64,000 nt of DNA from Microbulbifer sp. SAOS-129_SWC (GCF_039696035.1 NZ_CP155567.1:1377501-1441500); one strand, 5' to 3'. Positions 47,179 through 62,304 are shown, counted from the stretch's first letter. Made by a program: numbers and translations. Notes: generated by a model not told the origin, from the letters alone.

Positions 47179-50082
47179 TCACTTCAGCTGTTTCTCCAGA
47201 GCGTCGGTCAGGTCGCGGCTGGCCTGCAGCGAGCGCAGGGTATCCGGAATGCTGTTTTCCAGGTTCAGGTTGATGATCAGGTCGCGGTCGGCGGACACCG
47301 ACTTGCTGCGTCCCACCAGCTTCAGATCCATCTGCATATCGCCGCTGGGTGGATATTCGATGGTACCGCTGAGTTCCCGGTAATTGTAATCCTCCAGTGC
47401 GCCGGCAATCAGCTTGAGCGACGGGTTGCTCGCCAGCATCTGCGGTGAAAAGGCGCCGTAGTAGCGCAGGCGCCCTCCGGGCGGCCGCGCCGCGACGTGG
47501 CCGCGCTCGACGGTGATTCCGTCTTTGCCGGTAATCAGCGGAATTTGCATGTCCAGGATACCGCTGGCGGCAAAGTTGTTTGCTTGCATGGCCTTGGCCA
47601 GCGCGTGCAGGGAAATGCCTTCCAGTGTGACCAGGCTGCGGCGTTCCTTCCCGGCCAGATTCCAGGTGACGGCTGTGGAAGACAGGCTGCCTTCGAGCAG
47701 CTCTGCGTGGATATCGCCCAGGGTGAGATCCTGTTTTCCATCCAGGGAGAGAGTAAAGCGAACGTTCTTCGCCGGCAGACCCACATCGAGGGTCTCCAGC
47801 TGTACCGGCTGCGGCGCCGGCGTCTGCCAGCGGTTATTGCGGCGCACCAGCGACAAGTGGCCGCGGGTATCGACGGCAAAGCTATCGCCGTAAACGGGGG
47901 CGATCTGGTCGAGGTCCAGCTGCACCGTATCGCGTTCGGCCAGTGGCCAGTGCAGCGCGCCTTGCGCCGACAGGGTGCCGGCGACGATATCCACCGGCAG
48001 CCCCTGTATCGATTGGCTGAGGGGGCTTTCCCGGGTGAATTTCGCCGGCGCCAGCTGGAACTTGCCCGCCCCGCGATCCTGCGCGATGTCCTGCTTCCAG
48101 TTTGTGTGCAGCTGCAGATTGCCGGCGCGCAATGTGCCGTTTACCGTAAGAGAGTCCCCTCCCAGCCGGGCGTCTCCATCGATGTCCAGTTCCGCGCGGT
48201 ATTTTTCCCGGGTGCGCAGTTGCAGGCCATTGGCATGGATAGTAGCGCTGGCGCTGCTGTCGCTGCTACTGAAGCGCAGTGTCTGCAACTGGAAGGCACC
48301 ACCGACTTCGACGGCGTCGGTTTTAACGGTGGCCACGGTACCGTCCAGAGCCGGCGCCGCGCAATGGGCGCCGCCCTGGTTGAGCTGGCAGTGCAACTCC
48401 GCGCCGTGCAGGGCGATATTGTCCGCCGTGGTTGCGGCGGCGTTCGCGTGCGCGATGGACAGGGTTAGCTGTTGCAGTTGCAGATCCTGCCGACCGTCGA
48501 CACCGAGGGTCAGCGACAGATCGGCATCGGCCGATGTTTCGGTCAGCTTCGCGCCGCCCTGCGCCGAGGTCAGCGCCGGCGCCTGTATCTGCGCGTGCAG
48601 ATTGCAGTGGCGCGTGCTGCCCCAGCGGCAGTCGATGGCGGAGAGGGTAGTGTCGATGGTGTTGCCGCGGGTTTCGGCGACGTGCAGCTGCGCGGTTTCT
48701 GCCCGCAGCCGCAGATCCCCGGGCCATTGCGCCGCAGTCAATCCGAGTGGCTTCGGCAGCTGCAGTTTCACCGCGCCGCGCCGCCACGGCGACGCCTTGT
48801 TTTTCGCGGTGTTGTTTTGCGCGGCCGTGTTGATCAGCTCGCCGCTCAGTGTCGCGCCGGGCTCCAGCGTCAAGCTAACGTCGTGCAGGCTGTCGGCGCC
48901 GCCGCGCAGTTGCGGCAGTGTGGCGGCGGCGTGAAAGCGCGCTTTTCCGCCGGGGTTGCGCAGGGCCAGCGGCGCCAGCTGCTGTTGGATCGCCGCACTT
49001 TCCAGCAGAGGCGCGGCGGCGGCAAAATCCAGCTGGCCGCTGGCACTGAGCTGCGCCTGGGCGCCCTTGCTCTCACTTTGCAGGTGGGCCTGGAGCAGTG
49101 CGCTGTCGCTGTCTGTCGCGCGCAGTGCCAGTTCGGCGCTGCCGCGCAGGTCGCGGGGGCGCAGTGGCTGCAGGGATTCGAAGGCAACCACCAGCGGTTC
49201 AACGGTGCGGATCGAGAGCGTGAGCGGAGTGCCTTCGGCGGGAATCGGCAGGGTGGCCCCGTCGCTGAGCAGTTGCAGGGTAAAATCGCGGTACGCTTCC
49301 CGCTGCAGCAGGGCGTCGGGCAGCTGCCCGCGCAGGCGCAGCTGCAGCTCGCCACTGGCGCCGGCCAGGTGCGCGCTCAGTGCGGGCAGCGGCAGCGCCG
49401 CCAGCTGGTCCAGCGATGTGTTGCCGTCCAGATTCACGCGCCAGTGTTCGCCGGCGCGCAGCAGCGTGCCGTTCAGGTTGGCGATGGTGGTCTCGGTATT
49501 TGCCGTCAACACGGCGGACAGCTGCCACCGCGCGCCATCGGGTTTCAGCAGCAGTTGCAAGGCCCTGTCCTGCGCCGATAGCCGCATGGCGATGCTGCGG
49601 TCGGCATCGCGCTTTATGTTGAGCGTGGCGTCGCGCAATTCCTGGCCGTAGTTCAGGTTGTCGATGCGGAACGATTCGGGCAGATAGCGTTGCAGCTGCT
49701 GCAGGCTATCGGACAACCGCAAGGTACCGGTCGCGCCTTCCTCCGCCGCTGGATGCGCCGGCGCAGCCCAGCTGAGGGCGCCGGCGCTCAGCTGGCTGTG
49801 ATTGTCACGGCGCCGGAAAAGCAGGTCGAGGGGGCGTTGCAACTGCAGATCGTGCAGTTGCAGCGTGGCGCCATCGGCGAGTTTCAGCGTCAATTGCTTC
49901 ACTCTGGCCCGACTCGGACTCAGCTCCAGCCCCTGCAGTTCGCGCAGTGGCTGGCCCGGCAGTACGGCGTTGACCAGCAACCCGGCCGCGCGATCGCGAT
50001 CCAGCCACAGCCATAACAAGGCACCGCACAACAGCGCCAGGGTGGCGAGAAAAATGCGGGTTTTGCGTGTCTGGTGCATCAT
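47179..50082 (-). CDS. ydbH: YdbH-like intermembrane phospholipid transport protein
   Basis: A protein of about 967 residues, of the AsmA-like/TamB class. An N-terminal membrane anchor (TRIFLATLALLCGALLWLWL) is followed by a very long beta-rich region and the conserved end LKLIAGALEDYNYRELSGTI then YPPSGDMQMDLKLVGRS. E. coli YdbH, with TamB and YhdP, carries phospholipids to the outer membrane. Adjacent Met codons at 50082 and 50079 are the likely start; no strong ribosome site is seen. It leads the operon with ynbE and ydbL. Confidence 0.9.
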   Translation of the reverse strand: MMHQTRKTRIFLATLALLCGALLWLWLDRDRAAGLLVNAVLPGQPLRELQGLELSPSRARVKQLTLKLADGATLQLHDLQLQRPLDLLFRRRDNHSQLSAGALSWAAPAHPAAEEGATGTLRLSDSLQQLQRYLPESFRIDNLNYGQELRDATLNIKRDADRSIAMRLSAQDRALQLLLKPDGARWQLSAVLTANTETTIANLNGTLLRAGEHWRVNLDGNTSLDQLAALPLPALSAHLAGASGELQLRLRGQLPDALLQREAYRDFTLQLLSDGATLPIPAEGTPLTLSIRTVEPLVVAFESLQPLRPRDLRGSAELALRATDSDSALLQAHLQSESKGAQAQLSASGQLDFAAAAPLLESAAIQQQLAPLALRNPGGKARFHAAATLPQLRGGADSLHDVSLTLEPGATLSGELINTAAQNNTAKNKASPWRRGAVKLQLPKPLGLTAAQWPGDLRLRAETAQLHVAETRGNTIDTTLSAIDCRWGSTRHCNLHAQIQAPALTSAQGGAKLTETSADADLSLTLGVDGRQDLQLQQLTLSIAHANAAATTADNIALHGAELHCQLNQGGAHCAAPALDGTVATVKTDAVEVGGAFQLQTLRFSSSDSSASATIHANGLQLRTREKYRAELDIDGDARLGGDSLTVNGTLRAGNLQLHTNWKQDIAQDRGAGKFQLAPAKFTRESPLSQSIQGLPVDIVAGTLSAQGALHWPLAERDTVQLDLDQIAPVYGDSFAVDTRGHLSLVRRNNRWQTPAPQPVQLETLDVGLPAKNVRFTLSLDGKQDLTLGDIHAELLEGSLSSTAVTWNLAGKERRSLVTLEGISLHALAKAMQANNFAASGILDMQIPLITGKDGITVERGHVAARPPGGRLRYYGAFSPQMLASNPSLKLIAGALEDYNYRELSGTIEYPPSGDMQMDLKLVGRSKSVSADRDLIINLNLENSIPDTLRSLQASRDLTDALEKQLK

Positions 50083-50184
50083 GGGCTGGCTTGCGGTCAA
50101 CGGATAAATGTGGAGACTGGAGACAAATTCCGGCTTCAGTGTAACCGGCCGGGCAAAATAATGAGAAGCCGAGAAGGGGACTTT

Positions 50185-51897
<1,713 letters not shown>

Positions 51898-52006
51898 TCC
51901 ACCCTTGGCACTGCCGCTGAAATCGTTATAGTGGGCCGCTCCGGCCCACGAGTTCCGCCGTTGCGGACCGCCGGCCCCCTCCGAGTGGAACGCATTGGAA
52001 TTTGTT

Positions 52007-54637
52007 ATGAGAGATGCCCAGCCCCGCACCGTTTACCTGAAAGACTATCGGGTGCCCGACTATCTGGTCGACAGCACCCGGTTGCACTTCGAACTGCAGC
52101 CGAAGGCCACGCTGGTCAAATCGCAGCTGCAGGTCCGCCGCAACCCCGAGGCGGGCGAGGGGCTGCCGCCGCTGCAGCTGGACGGCGTGGAGCTGGAGCT
52201 GCTGTCGGTTTCCATCGACGGCGAACTGGTGCCGGCCAGCCGCTACCGGGAGCTTCCCGAGGGGCTGTCGATCCCGGTGGACAAGGCCGAGTTCACGCTG
52301 GAAATCCACAACCGCATCAATCCGGAGGAGAACACCTCCCTGGAGGGGCTGTATCTCTCCAACGGCATGTACTGCACCCAGTGCGAGGCCGAGGGCTTCC
52401 GCAAGATCACTTACTACCCGGATCGCCCGGACGTGATGTCGAAGTTCACCACCACCATTGTGGCGCCGCGCCAGTACCCGGTGCTGCTGTCCAACGGCAA
52501 CGAAATCGAGCGCGCTACCACCGAGGACGGCCGCCAGGTGGTCACCTGGGAGGACCCCTTCGCCAAGCCCGCTTACCTGTTCGCGCTGGTGGCCGGTGAC
52601 CTGCAGCACGTGGAGGACCGCTTCACCACCGCCAGCGGCCGCGAGGTGAAACTGCAGTTATTCACCGAGGCGAAGAATATCGGCAAATGCGAGCACGCCA
52701 TGCGCTCGCTGAAAAAGGCCATGCGCTGGGACGAGGAAGTGTACGGCCGCGAGTACGACCTGGATATCTTTATGGTCGTCGCCGTCGATCACTTCAACAT
52801 GGGCGCGATGGAGAACAAGGGGCTGAATATCTTCAACTCCGCCTGCGTACTGGCGAGCCCGGACACCGCCACCGATGCCAGCTTCCAGCGTATCGAGGCG
52901 ATTGTCGCGCACGAGTATTTTCACAACTGGTCCGGCAACCGTGTCACCTGCCGCGACTGGTTCCAGCTGAGCCTGAAAGAGGGCTTCACCGTTTTCCGCG
53001 ATGCGGAATTTTCCGCGGATATGAACTCCCGTGCGGTCAAGCGTATCGAGGACGTGGCGATGCTGCGCACCGCGCAGTTCGCTGAAGACGCCGGTCCCAT
53101 GGCACACCCGGTGCGCCCGGATTCCTACATGGAAATCTCCAACTTCTACACCCTGACCATCTACGAGAAGGGCGAGGAAGTGGTGCGCATGATCCACACC
53201 CTGCTGGGTGCCGCAGGCTTCCGCAAGGGCAGCGACCTCTATTTCGAGCGCCACGACGGCCAGGCGGTAACCTGCGAGGATTTCGTTAAAGCAATGGAAG
53301 ACGCCAATGGTGTCGACCTGGGCCAGTTCCGCCGCTGGTACAGCCAGGCCGGCACACCGGTATTGAACGTCAGCGACGACTTCGATGCCGCCAGTGGTAC
53401 CTATACCCTGACCGTCAAGCAGTCGTGCCCGGCCACGCCCGGCCAGGAAGAGAAGCTGCCGTTCCATATTCCGTTTGCGCTGGGCCTGCTCGACAGCGAC
53501 GGCAACGACCTGCCGCTGGATGCCGAGGGCAATACGCACAAGGTACTGCAGGTTACCGAAGCCGAGCAGCAATTCCGCTTCGCGGGCCTGCAGGAAAAAC
53601 CGCTGCCGTCGTTGCTGCGCGGTTTCTCCGCGCCGGTGCGGGTGTGTTACGAATACAGTCTGGAGCAGTTGCAGTTCCTGATGCGCTGCGACAGCGACGA
53701 GTTCAACCGCTGGGACGCGAGCCAGCGACTGGCGTTTGCGGCGCTGGAAAAACTGCAGGCGGATTTCCGCAACGGCGACACGCTACAGCTGCCGGCTGCG
53801 GTGATCGAGTCCTACCGCAGCGTGCTGCAAAACCGCGAACTGGATCCCGCCCTGGTGGCGGAAATGCTGGCACTGCCCAGCGCCCAGACCCTGGCTGAAC
53901 AGGCGCAGACCATCGATGCCGAGGCGATCGTTGCCGCACGTGACTTTGCCCGTCGCGAGCTGGCGCTGGCGCTGAAGGACGATCTGCATGCCTGCTACCT
54001 GCGTCTGTGCAACGAACGGGAGTACAGCCCCAGTGCCGCGGATATCGCCGAGCGCAGCCTGAAAAACACCTGCCTCGCCTACCTCGCAGTGACCCAGGCC
54101 GCAGATGCCGTGGCCCTGGCGGAAGCCCAGTTCGCGGCGGCCGCCAACATGACCGACAGCGCCGCGGCGCTGGCGGCGCTGCTCAATCACGCTGCGGACG
54201 ACGTTGCGCAGGCCGCACTGCAGACCTTCTACGACCGCTGGCAGGGCGACACCCAGGTGGTGGAGCTGTGGTTCGGCCTGCAGAGCAGCAGCGCCAGTTG
54301 GGGTACACTGGGCAATGTGCGCGCGCTGATGCAACACCCGGCGTTCGAAATGAAAAACCCGAACAAGGTGCGCGCGGTCATCGGCGGTTTTGCCAATCGC
54401 AATTTCACCCGTTTCCACGACACCGACGGCAGCGGCTTCCAGTTCCTCGCCGAACAGGTGATCGCGCTGGACAAGCTCAACCCGCAGATCGCCGCGCGCC
54501 TGGTCACGCCGATAACCCGCTGGAAAAAGTATATTCCGGAAATGGGAGAGAAGATGCGCGCGGCGCTGCAGTCGGTGATGGACAGTGGCAATCTGTCGCG
54601 GGACCTGTATGAGGTGGTCAGCAAGAGCCTGGTTTAA
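52007..54637 (+). CDS. pepN: Aminopeptidase N
   Basis: An 876-residue M1-family zinc aminopeptidase of the cytoplasm. The zinc site HEYFHNW (His302, Glu303, His306) with the downstream Glu in LKEGFTVFRDAEFS, and the substrate motif GAMENKGLN, are intact. The C-terminal helical domain has NPNKVRAVIGGFA-type sequence and KKYIPEMGEKM. Length equals E. coli PepN (870). ATG 52007 is the only start with conserved sequence directly after it. Confidence 0.97.
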   Translation: MRDAQPRTVYLKDYRVPDYLVDSTRLHFELQPKATLVKSQLQVRRNPEAGEGLPPLQLDGVELELLSVSIDGELVPASRYRELPEGLSIPVDKAEFTLEIHNRINPEENTSLEGLYLSNGMYCTQCEAEGFRKITYYPDRPDVMSKFTTTIVAPRQYPVLLSNGNEIERATTEDGRQVVTWEDPFAKPAYLFALVAGDLQHVEDRFTTASGREVKLQLFTEAKNIGKCEHAMRSLKKAMRWDEEVYGREYDLDIFMVVAVDHFNMGAMENKGLNIFNSACVLASPDTATDASFQRIEAIVAHEYFHNWSGNRVTCRDWFQLSLKEGFTVFRDAEFSADMNSRAVKRIEDVAMLRTAQFAEDAGPMAHPVRPDSYMEISNFYTLTIYEKGEEVVRMIHTLLGAAGFRKGSDLYFERHDGQAVTCEDFVKAMEDANGVDLGQFRRWYSQAGTPVLNVSDDFDAASGTYTLTVKQSCPATPGQEEKLPFHIPFALGLLDSDGNDLPLDAEGNTHKVLQVTEAEQQFRFAGLQEKPLPSLLRGFSAPVRVCYEYSLEQLQFLMRCDSDEFNRWDASQRLAFAALEKLQADFRNGDTLQLPAAVIESYRSVLQNRELDPALVAEMLALPSAQTLAEQAQTIDAEAIVAARDFARRELALALKDDLHACYLRLCNEREYSPSAADIAERSLKNTCLAYLAVTQAADAVALAEAQFAAAANMTDSAAALAALLNHAADDVAQAALQTFYDRWQGDTQVVELWFGLQSSSASWGTLGNVRALMQHPAFEMKNPNKVRAVIGGFANRNFTRFHDTDGSGFQFLAEQVIALDKLNPQIAARLVTPITRWKKYIPEMGEKMRAALQSVMDSGNLSRDLYEVVSKSLV

Positions 54638-54664
54638 GGCGGGATTATGAACCCGGTAGCGGGC

Positions 54665-54685
54665 GGGCGAATCTTGTGTTCGCCC
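54665..54685. repeat. REP-like palindrome, copy 3
   Basis: gggcgaa - seven bases - ttcgccc, between the convergent pepN and sixA-type genes. It has the same core as the palindromes at 8519-8542 and 8634-8656. Confidence 0.55.
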
Positions 54686-54713
54686 TGCTCGCGATTGGAA
54701 CTTTCTCGCTAAC

Positions 54714-55262
54714 CTACAAGATACGACTGCGCCGTTCCTCCCCCAGCCGCGCGAGTTCCAATTTCCCTCCCTCCAGCCGCAGCTCCGTCACCGATGTATA
54801 GTCCGGCCGGAACTGCTGCACCCGGTCGTCGCCGCGTAGATGCGCCACCACCGAATTGATCACCATAAAGTGGCAGAACACGGCAGTGTCCTGCTCGATA
54901 TCGCGCAGGTACTGCAGTGTTGCCCGTCGCCACTCGGCCTGATTCGGCTCGATGCCGCTCCAGCCACTCTGCAGGAAGCTGCGCAGCCAGGTGCCGCGCT
55001 CGTTCAGGGCTATGCCGGCGGGGCTGGGGATTTCAATGACGGCCGGTTCTATATGCAGCGGACTCTGCCACAGGTCCGCCAGCGGTTGTGCCGTCTGCCG
55101 CGCACGCGCCTTGGGGCTGCTGACCAGCTCGAAGCGTTCGGCGTCGGCATAGCGTTCCGCCAACGCGTGCGCCTGCTGGAAACCCAGTTCTGTCAGAGAT
55201 GGGTCTGCGTCAGTCGGGGACTTCGCCGCTTCGCCATGTCGTACCAGTAAAATTTTTGTCAT
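54714..55262 (-). CDS. SixA-type histidine phosphatase
   Basis: A 182-residue member of the histidine phosphatase superfamily. The catalytic LLVRHGEA motif (His9) starts the protein, the second Arg lies in SSPKARARQTA, and the later His is in FCHFMVIN. SixA of E. coli removes phosphate from histidine on phosphotransfer proteins. The substrate here is unknown, and a phosphoglycerate-mutase-like role is possible. It starts three bases after the esterase stop, so the two are co-transcribed. Confidence 0.82.
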   Translation of the reverse strand: MTKILLVRHGEAAKSPTDADPSLTELGFQQAHALAERYADAERFELVSSPKARARQTAQPLADLWQSPLHIEPAVIEIPSPAGIALNERGTWLRSFLQSGWSGIEPNQAEWRRATLQYLRDIEQDTAVFCHFMVINSVVAHLRGDDRVQQFRPDYTSVTELRLEGGKLELARLGEERRSRIL

Positions 55263-55265
55263 CTG

Positions 55266-56879
55266 TCACAAATATCGCTGCAGCCATTCGTGCGGCACAT
55301 GTTGCCACAGCTCGGCCACTTCTGTCGGGTCGAAAGTGCGGGCCTGTGGATGATCGCCGAAACGGCGGCTGTGCCCCTCGCTGAACGCGGGCCAGTCTTC
55401 GCCGGGATCGCCGTGCTCGGCAAAGTGCAGCCACGCTGCGCGCATCGCCTCGCTCAGCGTGTGCGGATCGGTCTCTCCACCGTACAGGTTCTGCACCGAG
55501 TCGTCCCCGTGGGTGCCGAACACATAGCCCAGCTCTACCGCATGGCAGGCGCCAAGCAGTGGCTGTGATGCCAGCGGCTGCGCAAAATGGTAGTGGTAAT
55601 TGCGGCCGCCATGGGCCTGCAGGAAACGCATACCGGGCAGGGTGAAGACCATATCGGTGAGCATCAGGTTCCAGGTGCGGCTCCATGCCGGCCAGGGATC
55701 GGCCACCAGGCTGCGCGCCTTGCGGTGGTAATGGGTCAGCAGCGGGGCGAGGGCGTCGCCGGGCAGCATCCACTCCAGGCGCGCGCGAATCTGATCGTCA
55801 TCGAGGGTGAAACTGTCCGGCGCGGTCGCGCTGAACAGGTTCCACTCGTCAAGATTGTAGCCAAGCATCAGTGGAATATCGGCGGCGTGGCCATTGCGCA
55901 GTACGGCTATCGGCTCAGCGGACAGCAGCTGGCTGTCGAGTACCGGCTTGAACGGCAGCTGGCCCCAGTGCTGCTCCATACGCGGGTCGGACAATACCGC
56001 CAGCTGAGCCTGTAACAGTTCCTGCGTGCTGGCATCCGCGGGATCATCGTTGCCGCGGATGCGCGCCAGGTGCTCGACAAAGCCGCGCGCCAGATCATTG
56101 GCGCGCTCGCGGCTGTGCACGGTGCTGGGGTTGCCGCTCTGTACGATGGCACGCTGGAACAGATCGCGGCTGCGCGGCGCCGCCAGCAGGCTGGTAATAC
56201 ACATGGCGCCGGCGGATTCACCGAACAGGGTGATCTTGTTCGGGTCGCCACCGAAAGCGGCAATATTTTCCCGCACCCACTCCAGCGCGGCGATCTGATC
56301 AAGCAGCCCCTCGTTGCCGGTTGCGGGAATATCGCTGATATCGGCAAGGCGCAGGAAACCGAGGGCGCCGAGGCGGTAATTGAAGGTGACGATAATGGCG
56401 CGGCCACTGGCGGCCAGGTGGCGGCCATTGTAGATCTCCTGGGAACCGGCGCCGAGGTAGAAGGAGCCCCCGTGAATCCACACCATCACCGGCAGCGCGG
56501 TTTTCCCCGGCGCCGCATTCGGCGGGGCGTAAATGTTCAGGTAGAGGCAGTCTTCCCCCTCCGGTTTTTCGCCGTTGGGGCCGACGACGTCGAACAGAAC
56601 GGACGGGTTTTGTGCCGCCGGCATACCAAAGGTGGCGGCATCGCGTGGTGTGTGCCAGCGCGGGTACTTCTGTGGCGGCAGCCAGCGACGCTCGCCAACT
56701 GGTGGGACGGCAAAGGGAATACCGCGAAAGCAGGCGACACCGGTTTCGCTGTCGACCCGGCCGATCAGGGGACCGGCGGGGGCGTCGAAAATGTCGGTGG
56801 GGAGAGTCGGGCTATTGCCGGGGGAATCATGCGGCGCTTTGTGGGGATATGCGCGCGGAGTATTGGCATCGCTGGTCAT
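55266..56879 (-). CDS. Type B carboxylesterase/lipase
   Basis: A 537-residue alpha/beta hydrolase. FRGIPFAVPPVGERRW, the oxyanion-hole motif WIHGGSF and the nucleophile elbow FGESAGAM (Ser222) match the carboxylesterase type B family. A charge-relay His is likely in HAVELGYVFGT. No signal peptide is seen, so it is probably cytoplasmic. Substrate cannot be inferred. ATG 56879 has aaggat upstream. It is followed by sixA-like gene. Confidence 0.92.
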   Translation of the reverse strand: MTSDANTPRAYPHKAPHDSPGNSPTLPTDIFDAPAGPLIGRVDSETGVACFRGIPFAVPPVGERRWLPPQKYPRWHTPRDAATFGMPAAQNPSVLFDVVGPNGEKPEGEDCLYLNIYAPPNAAPGKTALPVMVWIHGGSFYLGAGSQEIYNGRHLAASGRAIIVTFNYRLGALGFLRLADISDIPATGNEGLLDQIAALEWVRENIAAFGGDPNKITLFGESAGAMCITSLLAAPRSRDLFQRAIVQSGNPSTVHSRERANDLARGFVEHLARIRGNDDPADASTQELLQAQLAVLSDPRMEQHWGQLPFKPVLDSQLLSAEPIAVLRNGHAADIPLMLGYNLDEWNLFSATAPDSFTLDDDQIRARLEWMLPGDALAPLLTHYHRKARSLVADPWPAWSRTWNLMLTDMVFTLPGMRFLQAHGGRNYHYHFAQPLASQPLLGACHAVELGYVFGTHGDDSVQNLYGGETDPHTLSEAMRAAWLHFAEHGDPGEDWPAFSEGHSRRFGDHPQARTFDPTEVAELWQHVPHEWLQRYL

Positions 56880-57145
56880 CGGCTTCGATCCTTGCAGTAA
56901 TTTGCCTGTTCCTTGCCGGGGAGACTATTCAGTATAGCCGGCGTTTTTACGGTGCTGAGGCGTCCGGCTGATTGCGGAATAAAGGTCTTCCGAAGTTTTT
57001 TGTGGGGGCGAAACATGCCCGCAGACCCGGGTCATCATCCCGGCACCGGCATGCGCAATTTGCTCGCAGCGGTTCACTGCAGGAGCCACAGTCCACCGAA
57101 AAAACGCTTTCTAGAACAAGCGCAAAAAATAATGCAACTTTCTTC
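56880..57145. other. Intergenic region, no gene seen
   Basis: This stretch between the esterase start and the promoter of the next unit has no convincing open frame. It should hold the minus-strand esterase promoter. Confidence 0.5.
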
Positions 57146-57173
57146 TTGCAAAAGGGCGATGCTCAGATAGTAT
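57146..57173 (+). promoter_or_regulatory. Candidate sigma-70 promoter of a short transcription unit
   Basis: TTGCAA (57146-57151), 16 bases, TAGTAT (57168-57173). Both boxes match 4-5 of 6 consensus bases. Transcription would begin near 57180 and run to the terminator at 57442-57474. Confidence 0.55.
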
Positions 57174-57209
57174 TAACGCCACTACGTCAAGTTTTTTGCA
57201 TTGATACCC

Positions 57210-57386
57210 ATGAACATGTTTGGCAAAACCCTTTCACCGCGATTGCACCGCGCCCAGCAGCATCTGCTGCCGGCCTCCGTGCGCCCGTGGTCCTGTGGTT
57301 GTGCCTGGAATGGCGTCTGCGCAGGCTCGGTCCGTATCGTGACCCGTCTGTATAAGATGCGCCCGGTGATCGCCGTGATCACCTAG
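57210..57386 (+). CDS. Possible 58-residue basic protein, or part of a small RNA
   Basis: An open frame from ATG 57210 encodes a basic peptide beginning MNMFGKTLSPRLHRAQQHLL and ending RLYKMRPVIAVIT. GC-rich codon choice resembles the host genes. No clear ribosome site precedes it (ATG 57201 is another start). It lies alone between a promoter-like sequence and a strong terminator, so the unit may instead be a small RNA of about 300 bases. No family recognised. Confidence 0.45.
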   Translation: MNMFGKTLSPRLHRAQQHLLPASVRPWSCGCAWNGVCAGSVRIVTRLYKMRPVIAVIT

Positions 57387-57441
57387 TTCACCCGAAAGAG
57401 CTGCGAGCGATGGAAGGTGTCAATGCCTTCCCCGCAAAGAA

Positions 57442-57474
57442 AACCCGGAAGGCAGACCTTCCGGGTTTTTTTTT
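57442..57474 (+). terminator. Strong Rho-independent terminator
   Basis: Stem aacccggaagg / ccttccgggtt with a four-base loop (caga) followed by a run of nine T. It ends the short unit that starts near 57180. Confidence 0.95.
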
Positions 57475-57557
57475 ACCGAATTTTTGCCGCTGCCGCCCCG
57501 GTGGTGCGGCCCGATACAAACTAATAAAAACGTATTTATCACAAGGAGAAGCAGGCA

Positions 57558-58802
57558 ATGGACAGGCGGTGGTGGCAGAGGCTGCATGGTTTTCCCCCGT
57601 TAATCTGGATCATTCTGATCGGCAGTTTTTTTGGTCGCGGTACTTTTTTTATGGTGTGGCCATTCCTGGCGATCCTGCTCTATGAAAAGTTTCAGTTGGG
57701 CGCCGCGCAGATCGGGCTGATCCTGAGTGCATCAGCGGTGGGCGCGGCCGTGCTGGGATTTTTTGTCGGCGCTTTGTCGGATCGCTATGGTCGTCGCAAT
57801 GTGCTGCTGGCCGGTACCGGCATCAATACCTTCGCTTTTGCGCTGCTGGCTGTGGCGCAAAGCCTGCCGACGTTTATTGCGGCGATGACGCTGTGTGCCA
57901 TCGGCCGCGCAGTATGGGAACCGCCGGCAAACGCACTGATCGGGGATCTGGTTCCGGATCTTGCGAGCCGTGAACTGGCGCTGCAGTTACGCTATTTTCT
58001 CGTCAACGTGGGCGCCGCGCTGGGGCCAATCATCGGCGTCTGGGCCGGACTCAGCGCGCAGCAGTCGACCTTCGGTCTGACTGCGCTGAGCTACCTGTTG
58101 TTGTGCCTGGGTTTTCTGTGGGGATTCGCATACACCGTCAGTGGCCGCGTGGCGCAACAGGGCCGCGGGCGCGCGACAACACTGGCCAGCACGCTGGCAG
58201 TGCTGCGTAAGGACCACGTGTTCCTGGTGTTGATTGTCGCCAATGTGCTGACAATGTTTATCTACGCGCACATGGATTCCAGCCTGGTGCAGTACCTGAC
58301 CCGGGCGCAGGCGCCGCACCTGGTCCAGCTGATCTCCAGCATGATCCTGGTCAACGCCACTACGATTGTCCTGTTGCAGTTTCCGCTGCTGCAGTTGATG
58401 GGCGGGATCTCCATCAATGGGCGTATCGTCATCGGTCTGGGAATACTCGCGGTGGGGCAGGTGTGGTTTGCGCTCAACCCTGTCGACTGGTTTGCCGGGT
58501 GGATGGGGGCGTCCTTTGTCATCAGCCTGGCGGAGGCGATCCTGTTCCCGACCATGAGTGTGCAGATCGACCGCCTGGCACCGGACCATCTGCGCGGCAG
58601 CTATTTCGGAGCTGCGTCTTTCTATTCTCTGGGTTGGTCGTTGGCCCCGCTGGTGGGTGGAGTGGTGATCCAGTGGTGGAGCGGGCCGGCACTCTACTGG
58701 CTGATGTTCGGCCTGTGCGGGGTGGTGTTTGCCCTCTATCGCTGGACAGCGCAGCTGTCGCGCCCCGAGTGGCCGGAGCCGCACGCGGCGCAATTGCAAT
58801 AA
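57558..58802 (+). CDS. MFS transporter (MdtH/drug-efflux-like)
   Basis: A 414-residue protein with 12 membrane helices. The loop 2-3 motif GALSDRYGRRNVLLAGTGIN is typical of the major facilitator superfamily. The pattern resembles multidrug efflux proteins such as MdtH, but no substrate residues can be named. ATG 57558 has ggagaag upstream. It stands alone between two terminators. Confidence 0.88.
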   Translation: MDRRWWQRLHGFPPLIWIILIGSFFGRGTFFMVWPFLAILLYEKFQLGAAQIGLILSASAVGAAVLGFFVGALSDRYGRRNVLLAGTGINTFAFALLAVAQSLPTFIAAMTLCAIGRAVWEPPANALIGDLVPDLASRELALQLRYFLVNVGAALGPIIGVWAGLSAQQSTFGLTALSYLLLCLGFLWGFAYTVSGRVAQQGRGRATTLASTLAVLRKDHVFLVLIVANVLTMFIYAHMDSSLVQYLTRAQAPHLVQLISSMILVNATTIVLLQFPLLQLMGGISINGRIVIGLGILAVGQVWFALNPVDWFAGWMGASFVISLAEAILFPTMSVQIDRLAPDHLRGSYFGAASFYSLGWSLAPLVGGVVIQWWSGPALYWLMFGLCGVVFALYRWTAQLSRPEWPEPHAAQLQ

Positions 58803-58830
58803 CGCGACACAATCAGTCATCCTTGTTATT

Positions 58831-58853
58831 GGCCCCGATCGGGGCCTTTTTTA
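58831..58853 (+). terminator. Rho-independent terminator after the MFS gene
   Basis: Self-complementary ggccccgatcggggcc followed by six T, 28 bases after the stop. Confidence 0.92.
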
Positions 58854-58966
58854 TGCGCGATTGTCCGCTTGCCGCCGACCAGAAAGCGGCACCCGGCGAG
58901 ACGCCGGGTGCCTGACGAGATCGTTGCAAGAAAATCCGGCGACCCTGCCGGCGGAACACAGCGCCT

Positions 58967-62202
<3,236 letters not shown>

Positions 62203-62304
62203 CCTCACTATCACGGTTGTGAATGATTGAATATTCGCATAATAAACTTCGCTGATCCATAAGCTGGCGCTAGGGTAGAAGGCCAATAGCAGGGGGTATT
62301 CCCA

